A stretch of DNA of 64,000 nucleotides from Ascochyta rabiei (Eukaryota > Ascomycota > Dothideomycetes > Pleosporales > Didymellaceae), in NCBI RefSeq assembly GCF_004011695.2, contig NC_082409.1, forward strand, positions 2,046,001 through 2,110,000, written 5' to 3'. The position numbers and the translations under genes are program-made. Shown here one piece after another: positions 56,459 to 64,000 of the stretch (positions within the stretch are counted from its first letter, which is position 1; each line of letters begins with the position of its first letter). Under the pieces are notes generated by a model, which saw only the letters and a program-made list of their open reading frames with translations, was not told the DNA's origin and did not search any database.

Positions 56459-57494
56459 ATGGCGCCCGAGAAGAGCGCAAAAAGAAAAGCGCCCTCCGCA
56501 GTCGCCGACTTCACCGTGCTCCCGCTCACCCTCCCCGCGCTATCCGGCCTGCCAGCCAGCCACGAGGAAACGCAACACTACCTGTACATCAAGCCGCACG
56601 AGCCCAGCACGCACACAGCGACGGCGGAGCGCTCGCTGTTCGTAGCCAACATCCCCGTCGACGCGTCGGAATCAAATGTCCGCGCCCTGTTCGCCGAGCA
56701 GCTTGGGGGTGCGCGCGTAGAGAGCGTCGAATTCGATGCGTCGGTGCCTGCGCGCCCGCTGCACAAGCGCTGGAAGCAGGAGAAGCGCGGGGACGGCGAG
56801 GACGAGGCGGAGAGCCGCGGCAAGAAGCGGAAGAGGAACGACACTGAGGTGGTTGCTGAGGGGGTGGTGGAGGATGGCGAGAGCGCGCTGCCAGCGCTGT
56901 GGGGCAGTGAAGTGCGGCGGAGCGGAAGCGCGGCGGTCGTTGTGTTTGTTGACAAGCGCAGCGCGCGGGGCGCGTTGAAGGAAGTGCAGAGTGCCGTCCA
57001 GTCTGGCCGCACAGTTGCGTGGAAGAGGGCGAGCGGGTTGGGTGTAGAGCGTACGTTTTCACCCCTGCACACTGTGCACAAAGGTAGCACTTGCTAACAC
57101 ACCACCAGGCTACAAGGCGCATCTGCAGCGCACACATCCTTCTGCGTCAGCGCTGCAGTCGAGCATAAACGCGTACCTCTCGCAATTCACCTCTGTCGAA
57201 CAGACGCGCGCCAAGCTGCTCAAGCATGCCCGCACCGTGCCCGACGAAGACGGCTTCGTAACTGTGACCCGCGGCGGCCGCGCTGGACCCGCGCGCATCG
57301 AAGAGGCGGAGAAGAAGCAGGCGGAGCTCGAAGAGAGGCGCAAGAACAACGGTGTCAAGGACGACTTCTACCGCTTCCAGAACCGTGAGAAGAGGAAAGA
57401 AGCAGAGGTCAATCTCCGGAAGAGGTTCGACGAGGATCGCAGGAGGGTCGAGAGAATGCGGGAGAGGAGAGGCAGGCTCAGGCCCGAGACTTGA
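56459..57494 (+). CDS. RRP7: Ribosomal RNA-processing protein 7 (325 aa)
   Basis: Exons 56459-57050 and 57109-57494; intron 58 nt (GTACGT, TGCTAAC branch, ACCAG), phase 1. The N-terminal half carries an RRM-like domain: TAERSLFVANIPVDASESNV, RALFAEQLGG, then a basic insert and AAVVVFVDKRSARGALKEVQ. The C-terminal half holds the Rrp7 domain: YKAHLQRTHPSASALQSSIN, DEDGFVTVTRGGR, then ARIEEAEKKQAELEERRK, and the signature KDDFYRFQNREKRKEAEVNL with RKRFDEDRRRVERMRERRGR. Rrp7 works in the small-subunit processome (UTP-C module) in the nucleolus, in pre-18S rRNA processing. Length is normal. Confidence 0.92.
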
Positions 57495-57813
57495 GCGGTG
57501 CATGCTCATCAATGAAGCAGTACGAGTCGGTGCGATGCCTAACGCGGTGCAGTTGTAGGGCTCTACATGGACCCCTTTGGCCCATCATAATAAGCAAGAT
57601 TCCCATCAGTCTCACGTCAATGGGTTCGTCAGCTACCTCCCAATCTGTGCGGATGGCACGCTTCAGTGTGTCAAGAACCAAAGGATATATTGCCGACTAA
57701 ACCATGCATATAACCTTCAACACAATCGCAGACTACTTGAAAAGAAACGCAACGCCTCCACATTGACCCCTCACATGAAACATCGCCGTGTAGCTGGTAA
57801 TCCGTCATCTATT
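57495..57813. other. Tail-to-tail spacer between RRP7 and DMC1
   Basis: 319 bp holding both 3' ends. No gene seen. Confidence 0.6.
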
Positions 57814-59179
57814 CTACACCTTCTCGGGGTCGTTGATGCCGCCGTTCGTGATGATGTAAGTCGCTTCCTTCTCCGGCATGTCTTCATGGAGAAGTTAGTT
57901 TACACTCTGCAGGCAGTGATGGTACATACCTGGAGAATCTTGTATCTTTGCAACACGCTCCTCGCCACGACCCTTACGAAGCAGTATACGAGTGGTTGAA
58001 GCGTGAGCAAGAATATGTCCGCCTACTGGCTTGCGGCCGTCTGCTCCGGCGAATAGGGCATTGGCTCCTGGATCACTCTGGACTTGGTTGGTCATAAGGA
58101 CCGCAACGTTGAACTCTAGAGGGATGTTAGTGATGATAGCTCGAGAAGTTGCCCTGCACGTACCTTCAGCGACATGTGTCAGCTTGGAAAGGAACTGGTT
58201 CAGCTTTTGCTGGCGCTCGTTCAATTCACCACGACCGGTGTAATCGACACGAAAGAGAGCCATAATGCTGTCGATGATGAGGAGACGGTACTCATTGCCG
58301 ACGAAGAACTCGGAGAGTTTGTTCAGCAGCTCCATCTGATGTTCTGAATTGACAGCACGAGCGTAGGTAATGTTGTCTTGGGCTGACGGTCGTTAGTAAA
58401 GTTCTCGATAGCAGACGCGGACGTACCAGTCTCAGGATCGACACCAAAGCGCTCCGCTATCTGCGCAATCCTCTCAGGCCTGAAAGTGCCTTCTGTGTCT
58501 TAGGTAGGTGTCAGCCGTCAAACCTCACCTTTAGGAGCCAGGTTCACCATACCAATGTAAGCCACCTTGCCTTCCGCGCCGCCCATGTCCTTGGGAAGCT
58601 GTGCGATGACCGACATGGTGTGAGATAACTGGGTCTTTCCGCAACGAAATTCGCCAAAGACCTCACTGATGCTCATGGTCTGGAAGCCACTAGCAAGGTC
58701 AGTGGAAGGCACACAGGTATGTCGAGTCTCAACTCACCCGCCAAGGACAGTGTCTAACTGCTTGCTGCCTGTCGAAATCTTGATGACACGCTTACGCTGC
58801 TGCCCGAGCTCATGAGCGGTCTGGAAGCCACCTCCTGAGGGCTGCGGTTCTGGTGAGTAACGCTCACGGATGGGCAAGGTGAAGAAGTGGCGCACCTGAC
58901 ACTTCGTCAGTGCATCTTTGACCTTGTCGACCTTGATCTCACTGAAGCCTTTGATCTTGAGTAGGTTGCGGCGAGTTGTTGAGTGCACTGCTGCAACGGT
59001 GTGGTACCCATTGGCTTTGAGCTTCCCAATGTCGGCTGCACCGATGCCATGGGCCTGGATAGCCTCGATGTCGAGAATGTGATCTTCCTGTAGCTGAGGT
59101 CAGATCAAATAATCCTTCACGTCCGTGAGGTACCACGTACTTCGTGAACCGACTCGTCACTGGCGACTGATGAAGGCAT
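57814..59179 (-). CDS. DMC1: Meiotic recombinase Dmc1 (338 aa)
   Basis: Eight exons (minus): 59141-59179, 58896-59087, 58738-58841, 58553-58689, 58427-58498, 58164-58382, 57930-58115 and 57814-57881; introns 53, 54, 48, 54, 44, 48 and 48 nt. The 54-nt second intron is open in frame but removal gives the family join [18 protein letters not shown]. An N-terminal helix-hairpin-helix domain ([19 protein letters not shown]) precedes the RecA core: Walker [17 protein letters not shown], the [20 protein letters not shown] block, Walker [37 protein letters not shown], and [10 protein letters not shown]. The [10 protein letters not shown] and [16 protein letters not shown] forms separate it from Rad51 (FRTGKSQ; SATALYRTDFSGRGEL). 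It drives homologue strand exchange in meiosis. All catalytic motifs are intact. Confidence 0.93.
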
Positions 59180-60162
59180 GATTGGGTGATATGAGACGAA
59201 AGCTGCTGTGTATGCGAGTGGGAAAGACGAAAAACGAGTAAATGAACGTAGCAATGCGGAGTGACCTGGTGAACAGAAGACGAAGAGTGAGCAAAGACGA
59301 AAGGTTTGGCAACTCTGGTGAAGCTTGAGGACCGGTGGAGTGGTGCGCTAGGGCGCGAAAACACGTGAGGGTGTCCGAGAGGGAAGGAGCGCTGGACAGC
59401 ACCGACCATGATCCGAAACGAACAGACAAGCAGTCGAGACGAGCGGGAGATAATACAAAAGGTATGATAGATGGCTGAATGAAGCACTGCTCTGTTGCAG
59501 GAAACACTTGCTGTGCGACGCTCCAAGCGAGCACTGTTCAATCTCACATTGAGCTCTCCACACCACTGATTTGAAGACGCGCTAAATGAGGGACCGTGTT
59601 GGTCGTTGATAAATTGTATACTAAACACCACCATATGCAAGAGGTGGGAAGGGTGAATTTAAAAAACGGACAGGGATGCCGACTCAGCTCCGACAAACAC
59701 ACACACATCTCCACCACTCCTCTCCGTACCACCCCAATCCCTCCTCCACATTCTGCTACCAAACCACCACACACAGCCGCCTTCCAGGCCACAGAGACCT
59801 AGTCTATCCAAGTAAGCTCGCAAAAGCTACCTTTCCGCCGAAGGCGTAGCCAGTCCAAGAGTACATGCAAAGAAGTAGAGTCGCCGTTCCAATTTCACCA
59901 AGCCGTCGTCTGTTCGTACTAATGGTATGCGATGGTTCTGAAGTAAGGGTTGAACGTTCGTGGGTATCAGCGTAGGACTCGTGAAAACTTTTGTCTTGCT
60001 CGATGATAGTAACTCGTGAATGCGTGAAGTTTGTCGAATGGCCGAGGAAACGATCGTATTGATGCAAAAACCGAAGAAAAGAAGCAACGCATAGCCGACT
60101 ACATACCGCGCATCGCATCGATTTCACTCGCTACGATGACAATATTTGGAATCGACAAATGC
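59180..60162. other. Upstream region of DMC1 and 3' flank of the zinc-knuckle gene
   Basis: About 1 kb. A 233-codon minus-strand frame (58939-59640) is mostly upstream of the DMC1 start in another frame and shows no domain, so it is taken as non-coding. Confidence 0.5.
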
Positions 60163-61088
60163 TTATGCGACCGCGGTGGTGGGAACAACAGGCTGGGCGG
60201 GGGCAGTGGCCGCAGCGGGGACCGGGGCACCACCGTCACCATTGACCTCAGCCTGAGTGCAGTCGCGGGAGATGTGACCGGTCTCGCCGCAACGGTAGCA
60301 AGTCTTGCCGGCGGTGTTGAGAGGACCGCCGTTGGGAGCCGTGCAGTCGCGAGAGATGTGGCCAAGCTTGCCACAGGCGTAGCATTTCATGGCCTGAGCC
60401 TGGCAATCGCGGGCAAAGTGGTTGGGGCCACCGCACTTGTAGCATGTCGCAGGGCGAGCACCGCCAGCGAAGCCACCACGGAAGCCTCCGTAGCCGCCAC
60501 GAGGAGGACCCCCAGCTCCGCGGCCCATTCCTGGGTTGGGGCAGTTGCGGGCAAGATGGCCGGTAAGACCGCAGCTGTAGCAGCGTCCGCTGGTGCCAGC
60601 GCCGCTCAGACGCAGGGTAGGGCAGTCAGCCTGGACGTGACCGAGGCCCTGGCAGTGGTAGCACTGCTTGGCTATCGAGAGGGTCAGTGATGCCTGAGGG
60701 CTGCGGTCTCGATGCATGACGTACTCTCGGTGGTGCGGGGGTGGGGGCATCCGTTGGACTCGTGGCCGGGCTGCTTGCCTGTGAGGTGTCAGTGTGCGCT
60801 CGCAGCCGGCTTCAGGCCCAGGGCTTCGGTCTTACAGTTGTAGCAAAGCCTCTCCGAAGAAGAGCACACCTCTGCAGTTCCACGTCAGTCGCGCATTAGT
60901 GAGATCATCGTCGCACATGGCTGTAGGTTACGCGATGCAGGCACCACTGTCGAGAGCGCCATCTCGCGACAGCAGCTCCCGACAGCGTCTCACTGCAGCG
61001 CCCCTCGGCCAATGCGCCAGGCTGTCTTACCAGCGTAGTGTCCAACATTTCCGCACTTGAAGCACGCACGACGAGAGAGAGAAGACAT
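60163..61088 (-). CDS. CCHC zinc-knuckle nucleic-acid-binding protein, Gis2/CNBP type (218 aa)
   Basis: Four exons (minus): 61031-61088, 60836-60871, 60725-60778 and 60163-60671; introns of 159, 57 and 53 nt. Joining them gives seven CCHC knuckles in order: CFKCGNVGHYAEVC, CYNCKQPGHESNGC, CYHCQGLGHVQADC, CYSCGLTGHLARNC, CYKCGGPNHFARDC, CYACGKLGHISRDC and CYRCGETGHISRDC. Between knuckles 4 and 5 is an RGG-like stretch (GGPPRGGYGGFRGGFAGGAR). The C-terminus is Ala/Pro-rich. Seven knuckles with a short Gly/Arg linker is the architecture of yeast Gis2, fission yeast Byr3 and animal CNBP, which bind G-rich or GA-rich mRNA and act in translation and stress granules. Exons 2 and 3 are only 36 and 54 nt and would be missed without the knuckle periodicity. 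Confidence 0.93.
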
Positions 61089-62771
61089 GACGTCGTTTCT
61101 TTCGATTGTTCTGAAGGAAGCGTAAGTACATGCCGTCGCTGGTGGAGGGGTGCGAAAAGGGGTGGAGCGTGCGAAGGAGGGGTGATGTCGAGGGGTGACC
61201 TCGAGGGGTGACCTCGAGCGGATTTGCGTCGTTCGTCTGGAGGGCGCGTGCGAGCCATGCTGGCGATGAAAAGGGCCGCTCGTACCTGCTTCGTTTACTG
61301 CTTCAATTCCTTCACCTGCGCGTGGCTGTTAGTCGAAGTTTTTTCGAGGTCATCGAGGGGCACGGCAGTACGAGGAGCACGCGCCGGGTGGAACCACCTG
61401 TCGCGCATCGTCGTGTGCCTGATGGTGGGTGCGTAATGGGTACGGAGTGAGCGCAACCTACTTTCAAGCTTCCTTCCCTCAGCAACACAGCTTCAACGTC
61501 CTCCGAAGATATGGGAATGCGTGGTGAGAGTTTGGCGTAGACGAGGCTTGGGCTGCAGGCGGCAAGTGACCTATGCGCTACGCAAGTCTTTCCGAGGTCT
61601 GCGACTGAGCAAATGCAAATGCACGCAACACCGGACAGGGGCCAGGTCTGGGAGTGTGGCCTTACTGCATCTACTCTAGAACCTTCCTTTCCCCTATCAC
61701 ACTGCATACTCTCAGGCGAAGTTCAGCCTACACTCGCGAGCTGTATGGCTGCAGCTCTGCATCAGCCCTTGTGTTAAATTTCGCTCTGCGCGTCTGCCGC
61801 TCAAGATGCGCTTCTCAGCCTAGCTCCCCGCCTTATGACACCATAGCTGCTGCAGTGCTCGGACATGGCCGTGAATTGGTTCCTGCATGCGCGGAAGCCT
61901 TGATGCTGCAGGAAAGCTAGGCACGGGTGAACCTCCAATAGGCACCGAGATCTCAATCTGCTTGGCTTTGCGCTCACCTATACGTACAAGCCTGTAGGTC
62001 GCTCGTCTGAAGTTGACAAAAGTACCCCACGCTTCGCCATGCCAGGCAACGGCTGAAGGCTGTCAAAGCTCGACGCAACACGACACAACAGCTGAACACT
62101 GGGAACAGGGCCAGCAACCCGCATGCTCGTCGCTCCCGATGCGAAACGCCCTGGCTGACGGGAACCTGGAATGAAAGCATGGCACGTGGGACAACACAAC
62201 CATTGCCCATGCAGAGGCCAAGTGGTCTGCGATTGAGTGAGCATCTCTCAGTAGTGGCGGAGGAATATCGTATACTAAGCAAAAATGGTTGCACGAGACC
62301 AAACTTGAAGTCCCCCATAATCCTTTATTCAGTGACGTTCTATTGTCTGGGATTTGCTACAGACTCCAATATATGTACGATTCCTGTTAACACGATCAGT
62401 TGCTATTGCCGCATGGAGTGGTAGGTTGCGAACACTCAAACGCGTCTACCTGACGAGCTAGTTCCTAGTTAGATGCCACGAGCCCGGTACCCTGTTTGAT
62501 GTGAAAGTTGATCTGTGCATGTCCGGTTTTCAAACAATAATTTGTGGCTCTGGAGGCATTCTAGCCTCCGATTTGTTTCATTCGTTCATATCTATATCTC
62601 TCAGTCCCAACACTTCGTCGGTAGACCAGTAGACTGCGGTCGACTATCGTCCCTGTGTGGGTTGATCAGAGGCACTCGGCGCGGCATGAACAAATCACCA
62701 GGTCCAGTGTGCCGCCAGTTGTGCTCTTCGAGGTGAATGACAGTACCGTCATTCCAAGTCTTTTGCTCATC
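61089..62771. other. 1.7-kb intergenic region, no gene seen
   Basis: It contains the promoter of the zinc-knuckle gene and the 3' flank of the UDP-GlcNAc pyrophosphorylase gene. A 13-bp unit TCGAGGGGTGACC occurs twice in tandem at 61188-61213. Frames on both strands have no family content. Confidence 0.5.
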
Positions 62772-64000
62772 CTAATCCTCAGACTCGATGACGGCCGGTG
62801 CCTTGACGGTGCGGTCCTTGAGGAACTCGAGGCCTTCGCCGCCCTGATGGTAGTGTTAGCATGGATCTAAATGCGCGCTAGGTGCTGGAACATGAAGGTT
62901 CCCAGGTGACTTACGTATGAAATCAGTGGCGAGACCTCGATACCCGCCTTAGCATCCTCGCTGACAACGGTCGCGCCGGCAGCCTGCACCCACTTCTTGC
63001 CCTGGGTCATGATGTCCAACCTGGATGTATCCGGGTCGTCCTCGCCGGTGCCCCTCGCGTTCTTCAGAGGCGAAAATTCATCCTCACGCTTGACCTCCAT
63101 GCATGCGAACTGGTCGAGGCTGAGGAAGGGGAAGCAATCGAAGACAAACTGCTCAAGCTTGATACCGTTGGGCTTCTCGGGCTTGACAGTCTCGCCAGAC
63201 TCGGTGTTGACGTATGGGATCTTCTTGCGAGCAACGTGGTGGGGCAGCTTCTTTGCCCATTCGGGGATGCTCTCGAGGAACTTGTACGAGTAGTAGTGGT
63301 TGACGATGTTGGCAGCACGGAACTTCAGAAGCTCAGAGTTCTTCGAGTCCTTGGCCTCTGCGGTCTCGTCGTCGATCTCCGAGTACTCAACGACGTCGGG
63401 CTTGCCGTTCTTCTGCAGAATGAGACCGACAGACTCCTTCGCATTGCGCTTGCGGACAACCTTGGTAGCAATGTCGACGTTCTTCGATGCAGAGAAACCG
63501 ATGAAGATGGGGTCGGCGACCTTGACGAGGCAGTTGTCGACGCAGTAAGCGTGGATGTGCTGAATGCCGCGCTTGCCCATGTCCTGGACAACGCCAGACT
63601 GGATGAGAGCTTGGTAGATACCACCGTTGCCATCAGGGGCCACAGCAACCTGAGGACGTCAGCAGAGAGCATGTTTCTCGTGTATCCTGTTAACATACCT
63701 TGGACTTGCTCTCGAGCAGAATCTTGCCGTCGTTCGAGATGCAGGGCAACACGCCCTGCTCGAAGATGACAACGTTCTCCTTCTTGAGGCCGAAGTAGTT
63801 GTTCTTCTCAAAGAATTGCGCTGTGGGCTTCCTTGTAGGACCAGAGGTCATGACATACCACGGGATGGTGACACTGTCCTTGCCGTGCTTCTTCTTGGCC
63901 AAGAGCTCCGCCTTCGCGATCCTCTCACCCTGGAGCTGGAAAAGCGACTTCTTGCTAGGAAGGCCAATGTCGTAGCAGCCCTTGGGGTCTGACGAGCCCA
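62772..64000 (-). CDS. UAP1: UDP-N-acetylglucosamine pyrophosphorylase, 5' end beyond window
   Basis: Exons (minus) 63699-64000 (partial), 62915-63649 and 62772-62843; introns 49 nt and 71 nt (branch TGCTAAC, then CCATCAG), both phase 0. The visible start reads [20 protein letters not shown], followed by [20 protein letters not shown], the [33 protein letters not shown] join (nucleotide-binding loop) and [16 protein letters not shown]. Later come [35 protein letters not shown] and the C-terminal [20 protein letters not shown]. The enzyme converts GlcNAc-1-phosphate and UTP to UDP-GlcNAc, the precursor of chitin, N-glycans and GPI anchors, in the cytosol. The last exon is only 24 codons including the stop. 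Confidence 0.92.

Noticed and set aside
60031..60690. 219-codon plus-strand frame
   Set aside because: Antisense to the zinc-knuckle exon; its Ala/Val-rich content is produced by the knuckle codons.

Overview
This window is nuclear DNA of a filamentous ascomycete (Pezizomycotina), most likely a dothideomycete of the Pleosporales type. The evidence is the many 44-75 nt introns with GT..AG ends and CTNAC/CTAAC branch sites, fungal-only families (HET domain, Zn2Cys6 regulator, DHA1 and sugar-type MFS carriers), and an AT-rich transposon relic whose CAG/TGG codons have become stop codons in the manner of repeat-induced point mutation (RIP). No exact species is claimed.

Layout. 1-10.4 kb: the 3' part of an ELL-type RNA polymerase II elongation factor, a DUF2237 protein, a small zinc-ribbon protein, a RING-like protein, a TM9/EMP70 membrane protein and a beta-lactamase-fold serine hydrolase. 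11.4-24 kb: an accessory stretch with a broken DHA1 drug/polyamine transporter, a C2H2 factor, a UBA-like protein that needs an unproven intron to stay open, a sugar-type MFS carrier, a Zn2Cys6 regulator lacking one zinc-ligand cysteine, and an M28-like peptidase. 24.5-29.2 kb: one very large gene that joins homeodomain-like and C2H2 segments, a complete protein kinase and a HET domain. 30-35.4 kb: an AT-rich island with a complete but dead Fot1/Pogo-type transposon (long TIRs, TA target duplication) and the wreck of an aminoglycoside-phosphotransferase-like gene.

35.5-42.1 kb: a SYLF (Ysc84-type) actin-patch protein and Nup85, divergently transcribed. The 3' end of Nup85 is triplicated in tandem. 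42.5-47.7 kb: more than 5 kb without a credible gene, holding degenerate tandem repeats and microsatellites. 47.7-64 kb: a housekeeping stretch with a BTB protein, a CSN12-like PCI protein, ribosomal protein eL20, an enoyl-CoA hydratase/isomerase, Rrp7, the meiotic recombinase Dmc1, a seven-knuckle Gis2/CNBP protein and the start-truncated UDP-GlcNAc pyrophosphorylase.

The genes do not form one pathway. The housekeeping genes are separate units with their own promoters. An intact eight-exon dmc1, together with RIP-like decay in the repeats, fits a lineage with past or present meiosis. The most unusual item is the transcription-factor/kinase/HET fusion. All exon joins were inferred by reading frame, splice signals and family resemblance; no transcript data were available.
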